Positions 16,576 to 22,891 of a DNA stretch of 44,235 nucleotides are shown here, one piece after another. A program made the position numbers and the translations under genes. Position 1 is the stretch's first letter. Each line of letters starts with the position of its first letter. Origin of the DNA: CAZJJY01 sp964546445 (GTDB taxonomy: Bacteria; Patescibacteriota; Microgenomatia; PFEM01; JAPLYW01); contig CAZJJY010000002.1 in assembly GCA_964546445.1 (NCBI GenBank), positions 1 through 44,235 on the forward strand, in the 5' to 3' direction. Below the pieces are notes generated by a model, which searched no databases, had not been told where the DNA came from, and saw only the letters and a list, made by a program, of their open reading frames with translations.

Positions 16576-17601
16576 TTAATTGATTAAATTATCCAAAATT
16601 TTCCATCTTCTTTTCTTTTCTGGAGGAAGAACATCATCTTTCAGTTTAAAAGCTGCTGTTCCTTTTCTTGGAGAATAACGATTTACAAAGGCTCTATCAA
16701 AACCAACTTTTCTACATAACTTAACGGTATTTTCAAATTGTTCTTTAGTTTCTCCTGGAAAACCAACGATAATATCAGTCCCTATCTTAATATCAGGAAT
16801 CTCTTTTCTAATCTTTTTAACTAAATTAAGATAATCTTTTATTTTATAAGAACGATTCATTTTCTTTAATATCTCATCATCACCCGATTGCACAGGTAAA
16901 TGTAAATAACGATCAATCTTAGGTAACTTCATAACCTCTATAATCTCATCAGATAAATCCCAAGGATTAGAAGTTAAGAAAGAAATCTTTTCAACTCCTT
17001 TAACCCCATGAACTTTTTTTAATAAATTTGCAAAGGACTTCCCTGCCTTATCATCATAATAAGAATTAACATTCTGTCCTAATAAAACAACCTCTTTACA
17101 GCCATCCTCAACCAATCTCTCTATTTCACAAAGAATTTCATCTAAAGGAAAACTTTTTTCTTTTCCCCTTCCATAAGGGACAACGCAATAAGAACAAAAA
17201 TTATTACAACCTTTCATTATTGGAATTAAAACAGAAGTTTTATTTTTTCTTTTAGGAACAGTTGAATCAACCAATTCTCTAATCAATTTAAATTCATCAA
17301 CGTTAGGAAGTTTTTTCTTTAATTCAGAAATAGAGTAACGACGCCTATCTTCTCTAGCTGAGCCAACCATACAACCAGTCAAAATAATGTGAGGAGATTT
17401 CTTTAACTTATTTAAATTATTAACTAATCCAAAAACACGATTCTCTGCTGATTCTCTTACAGAGCAACTATTAATAACCACCAAATCAGCATCTTCTGGT
17501 TTTAAAACCAATTTATAACCTTTCTTTTCCAAAACACCAGAAATCTTTTCAGAATCTGCCTCGTTCATCTGGCAACCAAAGGTTTTAACAAAGTATTTCA
17601 T
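16576..17601 (-). CDS. miaB: MiaB-type tRNA methylthiotransferase lacking the TRAM domain
   Basis: Radical-SAM enzyme adding a methylthio group to i6A37 of tRNA, the step after MiaA. The UPF0004 domain has C10, C46 and C77 for the auxiliary cluster; the radical-SAM motif GCNNFCSYC gives C132, C136, C139; VGFPGET lies further on. At 341 aa it ends soon after SPRKGTAAFKLKDDVLP, so the C-terminal TRAM RNA-binding domain of about 60 aa is missing. The end is a clean TAA with no following homologous frame noticed. TAAAAT (17614-17609) lies 7 nt before the ATG. The first 25 codons are duplicated at 19197-19272. Confidence 0.9.
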   Translation of the reverse strand: MKYFVKTFGCQMNEADSEKISGVLEKKGYKLVLKPEDADLVVINSCSVRESAENRVFGLVNNLNKLKKSPHIILTGCMVGSAREDRRRYSISELKKKLPNVDEFKLIRELVDSTVPKRKNKTSVLIPIMKGCNNFCSYCVVPYGRGKEKSFPLDEILCEIERLVEDGCKEVVLLGQNVNSYYDDKAGKSFANLLKKVHGVKGVEKISFLTSNPWDLSDEIIEVMKLPKIDRYLHLPVQSGDDEILKKMNRSYKIKDYLNLVKKIRKEIPDIKIGTDIIVGFPGETKEQFENTVKLCRKVGFDRAFVNRYSPRKGTAAFKLKDDVLPPEKKRRWKILDNLIN

Positions 17602-17644
17602 AGACTATATTTTAACTTATTTTTGAGGCTAAAGTAAGGAGAAA
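17526..17644. repeat. 119-bp direct repeat, copy A (miaB 5' end plus upstream region)
   Basis: Covers the first 25 codons of miaB, its promoter and the intergenic sequence up to the base before the integrase-remnant ATG. It matches copy B (19197-19315) with 9 differences by eye, about 92% identity, at an offset of 1671 bp. All five differences inside the coding part are third-position and synonymous. Confidence 0.92.
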
Positions 17645-17743
17645 ATGAAGATTGATAAATACATAAATAAATATATTGATTATATGAAGTATGAGCGTGG
17701 TTTTGCTGAAAATACCATTATTGGGAGAAAAAAGCTCTTTTAG
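17645..17743 (+). pseudogene. Remnant of a tyrosine recombinase (XerC/D-like), N-terminus only
   Basis: Reads MKIDKYINKYIDYMKYERG then FAENTIIGRKKLF and a TAG: 32 aa matching the start of the SAM-like core-binding domain of phage/Xer integrases (Y-x-x-Y-M-x-x-E-R-G-x-x-x-N-T-I). The catalytic domain is gone. A good Shine-Dalgarno (AAGGAG, 17636-17641) survives. It begins precisely where copy A of the miaB repeat ends. Short, so the family call rests on the E-R-G...N-T-I pattern. Confidence 0.6.
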
Positions 17744-17823
17744 ATTAAACAGGTTTTTTTTTAAATTTTTATCTCCCTATTTACAACTCCAATAAAAAAT
17801 TATAATATAAGATTGTGGTTATA

Positions 17824-17843
17824 TATACCAAATATGGTATAAT
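17824..17843 (+). promoter_or_regulatory. Promoter and palindromic operator of the toxin-antitoxin operon
   Basis: TATACCA (17824-17830), spacer AATA, TGGTATA (17835-17841): a perfect 7-bp inverted repeat. Its right arm overlaps a consensus -10 TATAAT (17838-17843). Antitoxins of the HigA type repress their own operons by binding such palindromes, so the operon is probably autoregulated. Confidence 0.7.
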
Positions 17844-17855
17844 TGTTGAGGATGA

Positions 17856-18206
17856 ATGCAAGATGAAATTGATTATTACAAATCTCTTAATGGCAGAAAG
17901 TATGCCAAAGAGTTTTTGGACGGAATTTTTTCGTCGCATAAGCAATTATGGATTCAAATAAATACTATTTTAAAACATATCAGGAACAGGCAAAACAGGA
18001 AACGTCCGTTTACCGCCTCACTGGGTAACGGTTTATTTGAAGAAAGGGCAAGGTCTAATACATTACAAGCTAGAATAAATTTTTGCTATGATAAAGACGG
18101 AATAAAATTACTGAATGGTTATCTTAAAAATGATAGAAGAAGTATGAATAGTGGAATAGCTTTTGGAAGAAAATTATTAAAGGAAAAAAATAAAAAGGAA
18201 AAATAA
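17856..18206 (+). CDS. higB: HigB/RelE-like toxin (phage-derived Gp49-like family)
   Basis: 116 aa basic protein: IDYYKSLNGRKYAKEFLDGI, then SLGNGLFEERARSNTLQARINFCYDKDG and LLNGYLKNDRR match the Gp49-like/HigB pattern (G-L-x-E-x-R, R-I-x-F, L-x-x-x-x-K-x). Known members are ribosome-dependent mRNA endonucleases. Start ATG 17856 follows TGAGGA (17847-17852); an earlier ATG at 17852 is out of frame and stops at once. The toxin gene precedes the antitoxin, as in higBA loci, with 2 nt between them. It sits inside the miaB-repeat-bracketed segment. Confidence 0.82.
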   Translation: MQDEIDYYKSLNGRKYAKEFLDGIFSSHKQLWIQINTILKHIRNRQNRKRPFTASLGNGLFEERARSNTLQARINFCYDKDGIKLLNGYLKNDRRSMNSGIAFGRKLLKEKNKKEK

Positions 18207-18208
18207 AA

Positions 18209-18631
18209 ATGAAAAATAGTTATTATAAAGATATCTCTAAAAAGGTTTCAAGCGATTCAAGTTTAAAAAAAGAACTAAAAGATGCAGAAAAAGCTGTTGC
18301 CATTGCTCAACAATTATATAATTTAAGAAAAAATAAAGGCTTAACTCAAACACAATTCGCTAAACTTATTGGTGTTAGTCAACCAAATATAGCTAGATTA
18401 GAAAGTGGAGATTATAAAAGTTATTCTCTGAGGACTCTTAACAAAGCTGCTGATGCTCTAGATTCTAATGTTGAAGTTAGAATTACACCTAAAGAAACCA
18501 AAACATATAAACAAGTTTGGGATATTCCTTCAGTTAAGATTTCTTTAGAAAAAACGGTTAAAAAAACGGATACTAAAGACGTGTCTAAAAATTTTAAAAT
18601 ATCTGGTTTTTTAGAAAATTACGCAATATGA
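18209..18631 (+). CDS. higA: HigA-like antitoxin with XRE helix-turn-helix
   Basis: 140 aa. An N-terminal helical part (1-35) leads to a Cro/CI-type HTH at about 38-92 (LRKNKGLTQTQFAKLIGVSQ, then PNIARLESGDY and LNKAADALD). A C-terminal extension of about 45 residues follows (from TPKETKTYKQVW). Presumed to bind the toxin and the palindrome at 17824-17841. The C-terminal extension is longer than a minimal HigA needs and might contact the third gene product. Its stop overlaps the next gene by 4 bp. Confidence 0.85.
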   Translation: MKNSYYKDISKKVSSDSSLKKELKDAEKAVAIAQQLYNLRKNKGLTQTQFAKLIGVSQPNIARLESGDYKSYSLRTLNKAADALDSNVEVRITPKETKTYKQVWDIPSVKISLEKTVKKTDTKDVSKNFKISGFLENYAI

Positions 18632-19110
18632 AAATAAAACACATATGGTCAGTTTTATGTAAGGAAAGTGTAATCAATCAAGATGATAACACTATCTCTT
18701 TACATGGAATATTAGAGAAACTCAGCTCAACACTAAAACCAATAAATAATCCAAAAACAACTGATTTAAAAAAACAAAAAAAGATTGTATTTCCTATCAG
18801 TTATGAAATAGTAAGTTTTTGGACTAAGGAATTAAGTAAAGAAATAAATCTTAATATTAGTATCAAATTGATTGACCCCAAAGGAAATATATTAGAAAAG
18901 ATAATAAATGAAGCAAAATTTCCAAAAGAAAGTAAAAGATTAAGAACTAGATTAAAAGTGCAAGGTCTTCCAGTATCAGAAAATGGTATGTATTTATTTA
19001 AAGTATCTGTTAAATCAGAGAAAGAAAAAAAATATACTATTGTGTCAGAAATCCCATTAGAAGTGCAGTATAAAATTATTCCTGATAATAAAAATACTCC
19101 GCCTAATTAA
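18628..19110 (+). CDS. Third protein of the toxin-antitoxin operon, beta-rich, function unknown
   Basis: 160 aa, translationally coupled to the antitoxin (ATGA overlap). Begins KHIWSVLCKESVINQDDNTISLHGILEKL, then alternating strands (INLNISIKLIDPKGNILEK, RLRTRLKVQGLPVSENGMY, LFKVSV, EIPLEVQYKI). From memory it resembles a group of 130-160 aa proteins I associate with DUF6941, unverified. No catalytic motif is visible. Coupling to the antitoxin suggests a role in the module, for example a chaperone as in SecB-dependent toxin-antitoxin-chaperone systems, but no sequence match to SecB is evident. Confidence 0.6.
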   Translation: MKIKHIWSVLCKESVINQDDNTISLHGILEKLSSTLKPINNPKTTDLKKQKKIVFPISYEIVSFWTKELSKEINLNISIKLIDPKGNILEKIINEAKFPKESKRLRTRLKVQGLPVSENGMYLFKVSVKSEKEKKYTIVSEIPLEVQYKIIPDNKNTPPN

Positions 19111-19173
19111 TTAGATATAAGAATAAGTAAATAACTTATAACTAAAAACGGGAATTAAAAGTAGTTTAAAAAA

Positions 19174-19272
19174 TCAAAGAATGGGGTACAATCTGGTTTC
19201 CAAAACACCAGAAATCTTTTCAGAATCTGCCTCATTCATCTGACAGCCAAAAGTCTTAACAAAGTATTTCAT
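19174..19272 (-). pseudogene. miaB 5' fragment (32-codon remnant)
   Basis: On the minus strand the ATG at 19272 opens the same first 25 residues as miaB (MKYFVKTFGCQMN...SGVLE), then runs into seven unrelated codons and a TGA. The promoter-like TAAAAT 7 nt upstream is kept. It is the coding part of repeat copy B. Confidence 0.85.
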
Positions 19273-19315
19273 AACCTATATTTTAACCTATTTTTGAGGC
19301 TAAAGTAAGAAGAAA
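19197..19315. repeat. 119-bp direct repeat, copy B
   Basis: Second copy of 17526-17644. Left boundary at TTTCC (19197-19201), right boundary before CTCTAAGC. The Shine-Dalgarno AAGGAG of copy A is AAGAAG here, where no gene starts directly after it. See copy A for identity. Confidence 0.92.
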
Positions 19316-19350
19316 CTCTAAGCTTTAATAAAAATAATATAATTAAGATC

Positions 19351-19991
19351 ATGGATGAAAAAAATAACTCTTCCGGACTTAAATTTCACCAACTATCTGA
19401 AGAAGCGAGAGAAAAAGACAATCATCTCGAGGCTTTAAAATTTATTGAAGAGGCCATCTTTAATTACCAGAAAGAAAAAGATTATTCTAGTCTTGTTAAA
19501 GCTATGCTATTTTAGCTCAAAAAGATTCCGAAGCAAGTCTTTCTATTGCTGAAAAATATAATCTTACAGAAATAATTGGTTCTTCTTATTTTAATCTTGG
19601 TAAGACAGCCATGCTTTTCAAGAGCTATAAAGAGGCTATAAAACAATATGAATTAGCCATTGAAAAATATCATGGAACTAATACAGAAAAGGGAGATTAT
19701 TATTATCATTTAGGCGAAGCCTTCTTTAAAGACAATCAAAAAGAAAAAGGTAAAGAAACAATACTCAAGGGATTAAAACAAATAGAAGATTATGCTGACG
19801 AAGTTGATCCATTCCTTGTACATGTATGGTCTTCAGGCTGTCATATATATTTAGCAAAACTATTAAAAGAAGATAACCCTCAAGAAGCAAAAGAAAGTTT
19901 TGATAAAGCAAAAGCAATTATTGACTCCGACGATAAACTTATTATTCGTAAAAGACAAATAAAAGAATTGGCTAAAGATTTTGAACAATAA
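19351..19991 (+). pseudogene. TPR-repeat protein gene broken by a frameshift, probably with an internal deletion
   Basis: Frame 1 from ATG 19351 encodes MDEKNNSSGLKFHQLSEEAR and on to LVKAMLF before TAG at 19513-19515. A second frame then continues with LAQKDSEASLSIAEKYN and through 19611-19991 as TPR-like helices (LGKTAMLFKSYKEAIKQYE, YYYHLGEAFFKDNQKEKGKE, AKESFDKAKAI). The join lies near 19513. Related CPR proteins, as I recall them, have some 25 more residues there, so a deletion plus shift is likely. TATAAT (19338-19343) ends 7 nt before the ATG. A programmed frameshift is less likely, as no slippery heptamer was noticed. Confidence 0.7.
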
Positions 19992-20115
19992 AAAAGGTTA
20001 TTGTTTCATAAAAAAAGAAGTATACAATAAAAATTAGTACATGAACAAGTGAGCAAGAAAAAATAAGCAAATGCGCTTATATAAAACTTTCTTAAAATAA
20101 TACTGAGAGAAAGGA

Positions 20116-20121
20116 TATAAT
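20116..20121 (+). promoter_or_regulatory. Candidate -10 box of the mini-ORF locus
   Basis: Consensus TATAAT at 20116-20121 with only a weak -35 (TTAAAA, 20092-20097, 18-bp spacer). A transcript from here would start near 20128 and carry both mini-ORFs and the hairpins downstream. Confidence 0.35.
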
Positions 20122-20171
20122 TGACTCGCCAAATCATTGAATGAATCATCACGCTAAAAAAGGAGGCACTT

Positions 20172-20228
20172 ATGCGCTCGACAAGAGGATTTAACCAAAC
20201 TAAAACGCAGATGGAGGACAAAAGCTAA
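20172..20228 (+). CDS. Mini-ORF of 18 codons with strong Shine-Dalgarno
   Basis: AAGGAGG (20160-20166) lies 5 nt before ATG 20172; the ORF encodes MRSTRGFNQTKTQMEDKS. The TAA stop is the first three bases of a perfect 7-bp hairpin, TAAAACC (20226-20232) with GGTTTTA (20246-20252). No homology recognised. It could be a leader peptide or part of an RNA element rather than a functional protein. Confidence 0.3.
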   Translation: MRSTRGFNQTKTQMEDKS

Positions 20229-20287
20229 AACCGACAAGAGAACTAGGTTTTAACACTAAGGTTTCAACGAAGAAAGGAATGATGTTT

Positions 20288-20353
20288 ATGAAAGTAATGG
20301 GTAGTGGTTTCAAGGATATTGATGTATTGGTAGCAAGAAGCAGTCGTAGTTAA
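20288..20353 (+). CDS. Second mini-ORF of 21 codons, same architecture
   Basis: AAAGGA (20273-20278) precedes in-frame ATGs at 20279, 20282 and 20288; 20288 has the most usual spacing. It encodes MKVMGSGFKDIDVLVARSSR followed by S. The stop TAA lies inside a perfect 7-bp hairpin, GTTAAGG (20349-20355) with CCTTAAC (20370-20376), repeating the layout of the first mini-ORF. Confidence 0.3.
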   Translation: MKVMGSGFKDIDVLVARSSRS

Positions 20354-20387
20354 GGTAAACAATATAAGCCCTTAACACTATATTTCT

Positions 20388-20460
20388 CAGGCGGGAGTAG
20401 GCTATCTTTAAAGGCTATATAGCAAATATAGATACCATAAACAAAGACCCTACTCCTCCC
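20388..20460 (+). ncRNA. Unassigned structured RNA element
   Basis: GGAGTAGG (20394-20401) pairs with CCTACTCC (20449-20456); the stem extends outward with one mismatch (GGCG 20390-20393 with TCCC 20457-20460). Inside lie TATCT/AGATA and the self-complementary GCTATATAGC. No T-run follows, so it is not a plain terminator. It does not match tmRNA, 6S or SRP RNA as far as I can judge. Together with the mini-ORFs it accounts for the stretch 19992-20527, which holds no long gene. Confidence 0.4.
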
Positions 20461-20527
20461 CTCAACACAATTCCAAATATTTAAATAAATTAAAATAGAA
20501 AAACTTTAAAAACTTTTTAGAGGTATT

Positions 20528-20800
20528 TTATCGTACGGATTTTTTTAAGGGTTTTCCTGGAGAAAAACGAGGGGCACGATGTCCTTTGACCATTCTCTTT
20601 TCACCGCTACCAGGAATAATGACAGGTTTATCTTTAACTTTCACAACTCTGAAAGTCCCAAATCCAGATAAAACTACTTTTTCCCCTTTAGCTAAAGATT
20701 TAGAAACTTCAGATAGAAAAACATCAATGACTTCTTCAGCAGCTTTTTTAGTAGAATGGGCTTTACTAGCAACAAGATTAATTAAGTCTTTTTTAGTCAT
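20528..20800 (-). CDS. hup: HU family DNA-binding protein
   Basis: 90 aa nucleoid protein: TKKDLINLVASKA start, GEKVVLSGFGTFRV (about 38-51), the beta-arm with IIPGSGEKRMVKGHRAPRF (R-x-P-R-F-S-P-G-K-x-L-K type end). Promoter on the minus strand: TTGACA (20835-20830), 17 bp, TAGAAT (20812-20807), 6 nt to the ATG: the clearest leaderless promoter in the window. Sits just after rny but has its own promoter. Confidence 0.95.
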   Translation of the reverse strand: MTKKDLINLVASKAHSTKKAAEEVIDVFLSEVSKSLAKGEKVVLSGFGTFRVVKVKDKPVIIPGSGEKRMVKGHRAPRFSPGKPLKKSVR

Positions 20801-20806
20801 AGGGAG

Positions 20807-20835
20807 ATTCTACTACAAATAGTATAAATTGTCAA
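20807..20835 (-). promoter_or_regulatory. hup promoter, leaderless type
   Basis: Consensus -35 TTGACA (20835-20830), 17-bp spacer, -10 TAGAAT (20812-20807), then CTCCCT and the ATG. It fits between the rny stop (20838) and the HU start. Confidence 0.8.
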
Positions 20836-20837
20836 AG

Positions 20838-22238
20838 CTATTTAGCCTTGGTAACATCAGAAGCCCGTAGCTCTCTAATACAGGTTACTTTGATCTGTCC
20901 AGCATAAGAAGCCTTCTCTTCTAATGACTTGGTGATCTTATCAGCTAAGACCGTTAACTCATCGTCAGAGACCTCTTCTGGCTTAACCATGACCCTAACA
21001 TCTCGACCGGCTTGATAAGCAAAAGCTTCTTTAACCCCTGGGAAATCAGAAGCAATGTCTTCAATCTGAGACATATGTTCTATATATTCCTCATGAGGCT
21101 CATACCTTGCTCCAGGTCTTGCTCCAGAAGCAGCATCAGCTATCCAAACACAACGAGATTCTGCTGAAGAGAAATCTTTGTCTTCATGATGTTCAGCAAC
21201 ACAAGCTACTACTTCTTCAGGTAGTCTGTATTTCCTGACCAAGTTAACCCCTAAATCGACATGGGTTCCCTCTTCTTCATTAATAACTTTTCCAATGTCA
21301 TGAAGTAAACAACCTAATCTGACAATATTAATATCAGCTCCTACTTCATGCGCAAGCTGAATACCAATCTTTGTTTCTTCTAACGTATGAACAATCATGT
21401 TCTGTCCATAAGAAAAACGGAATTTGAAACGACCTAAGAGTTTAATTAAATCAGGATGAAGTCTGTAAACCTTGACGGCATGACAAAGTTTTTCTCCTTC
21501 TTCGAACATGATCTTATCAACTTCTTTTTTCGTCTTTTCAACTACTTCTTCAATACGAGAAGGTTGAATACGTCTGTCTTTAACTAATTTCTCAATAGAA
21601 CGACGAGCAATTTCCCTTCTAACTGAGTCAAAAGAAGAGAGACGAATATCATTTGTTTCGTCTATTTCTATTTCTACTCCAGTTGCTCTTTCAAAGGTCC
21701 GAATATTTCTTCCTTCTCGACCAATAATTCTTCCTTTCATATCTTCATCAGGAAGATGAATACTAGAAACAGTATATTCAGCAACCCAATCGGTTGCTCC
21801 ATGTTGAATAGCTTCGACAAATAACTCTTTAGCTTTTTCATCAACAATGGCCTTAACCTCATCTTTTCCTTCTTTAATACGACGAGCAACATCATCAGCA
21901 ATCTTTTTCTCCATGGCTGATAAGATTAAATCACGAGCTTCTTTTTTAGTTAAAGAAGAAATCTTTTCTAATTTAGAAACTTCTTTCTTTTTAATATCTT
22001 CAACTTCTTTTTGAAGTTTATCTAAATCTCCTTCTTTGTTATTTAAAAGTCTTTCTCTTTCTTTTAAAGCCCCTTCTTGACGTTCTAATTCAGCCGCCCT
22101 TAAAACCACCTGTTGGGCGATTGATTTTTCAGAAGATGTTTTTCTGGCTGTTTTCCCTTTAGCTTTTGTTTGTTTTCCTCCAGCTTTATTTTTTTCTTCT
22201 CTAATAGGTTTAGTAAGTAATGTATCAAAAATTCCCAT
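20838..22238 (-). CDS. rny: Ribonuclease Y without the usual N-terminal membrane anchor
   Basis: Endoribonuclease initiating mRNA decay. 466 aa: basic N-terminus, long coiled coil (about 45-150), KH domain (GRIIGREGRNIRTFERATG, about 167-185), HD domain (LLHDIGKV, about 316; AEHHEDKDF) and the ADAASGARPGARYE motif. Typical RNase Y is about 510-520 aa and starts with a TM helix; here residues 1-40 (MGIFDTLLTKPIREEK...) are polar, so the enzyme appears cytosolic or peripherally bound. The ATG follows AGAAAGGA. A long structured leader precedes it (22273-22398). Confidence 0.93.
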   Translation of the reverse strand: MGIFDTLLTKPIREEKNKAGGKQTKAKGKTARKTSSEKSIAQQVVLRAAELERQEGALKERERLLNNKEGDLDKLQKEVEDIKKKEVSKLEKISSLTKKEARDLILSAMEKKIADDVARRIKEGKDEVKAIVDEKAKELFVEAIQHGATDWVAEYTVSSIHLPDEDMKGRIIGREGRNIRTFERATGVEIEIDETNDIRLSSFDSVRREIARRSIEKLVKDRRIQPSRIEEVVEKTKKEVDKIMFEEGEKLCHAVKVYRLHPDLIKLLGRFKFRFSYGQNMIVHTLEETKIGIQLAHEVGADINIVRLGCLLHDIGKVINEEEGTHVDLGVNLVRKYRLPEEVVACVAEHHEDKDFSSAESRCVWIADAASGARPGARYEPHEEYIEHMSQIEDIASDFPGVKEAFAYQAGRDVRVMVKPEEVSDDELTVLADKITKSLEEKASYAGQIKVTCIRELRASDVTKAK

Positions 22239-22272
22239 AATAATATCCTTTCTAAAATAAAATAATCAAACT

Positions 22273-22398
22273 TTAATGTCTTAATAAGGAAAGCAATACC
22301 AAACCAGAAAGATTAACGAATCTTTTTAAGTAGTTTTTTGCAGATAGCTATAATTTTTTTCATCTCAAAAATAAACCAATATTCCTTAAAGACATTAA
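22273..22398 (-). promoter_or_regulatory. Structured 5' leader of rny
   Basis: On the minus strand TTAATGTCTT (22398-22389) pairs perfectly with AAGACATTAA (22282-22273), extended by AAGGA/TCCTT. The closed region of about 125 nt contains a second perfect hairpin AAAGATT-CGTT-AATCTTT (22325-22308). It lies between recX and rny and ends about 35 nt before the rny ATG. Possibly an autoregulatory element. Confidence 0.5.
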
Positions 22399-22411
22399 TA
22401 CAGTAGTCATT

Positions 22412-22891
22412 TTACTTCTTTTTGATCTTTTCATCAAGTATTTTCTTAACTGTTTCGTAAGAAAAGCCTCTTCTTAATAAGAAATTACCCATCTTTTGCC
22501 TTTTCTTAAAAAAAGGCAAATTAGCTAAAGCTCTTTCCTTTTTTAAAAATATCTTCTTTGCTAAAGGGACTTCTTTTATCTTTCCTTTAACCATTTCATC
22601 CAATAGTTCTTTAGCAATACCTTTGTTTAATAACTCCATGATTAACAATCTCTCCCCCCGCGGACGGAAAGTAGATCTTTGATCTAACCACCACTTTACA
22701 AAATCTTTATCGTTGATTAAATTTAAAGTTCGAAGTTCAACTAAAACTTTTTCTCGAAGTTCTTCATCTTTAGGTCTTTTTTTAAAAAGATAGTCTTTGA
22801 TTTCTTTTTCGCTACGGGGTCGAGAAGATAAAAAACGTGTTGCTTTATCTAAAAGTCTTTGAAAATTTATAATTGCTTTTCCTTTTTCCAA
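22412..22891 (-). CDS. recX: Regulatory protein RecX
   Basis: Modulator of RecA filaments. 159 aa of three-helix repeats: LSSRPRSEKEIKDYLFKK, LNLINDKDFVKWWLDQR, GKGIAK-type turns and RRGFSYETVKKILDEK at the end. The frame opens at a TTG (22891) inside the last codons of recA, a 25-bp overlap; no ATG lies near the expected N-terminus, so TTG is my best start. Coupled to recA. Confidence 0.88.
   Translation of the reverse strand: MEKGKAIINFQRLLDKATRFLSSRPRSEKEIKDYLFKKRPKDEELREKVLVELRTLNLINDKDFVKWWLDQRSTFRPRGERLLIMELLNKGIAKELLDEMVKGKIKEVPLAKKIFLKKERALANLPFFKKRQKMGNFLLRRGFSYETVKKILDEKIKKK

Noticed and set aside
19351..19991. Programmed frameshift in the TPR gene
   Set aside because: No slippery heptamer or downstream stimulator noticed at the join, and residues seem to be missing, which favours decay.
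20006..20221. 71-residue minus-strand frame opposite the mini-ORFs
   Set aside because: No Shine-Dalgarno, no homology, composition of an antisense shadow; it covers the structured element instead.
20220..20460. Possible tmRNA (ssrA), because of GGTTTCAACG at about 20260 and the long stem at the end
   Set aside because: No GGGG-type 5' end, no T-arm GGTTC/CCA end, and no Ala-rich tag before a stop; the stem does not behave as a tRNA-like acceptor.
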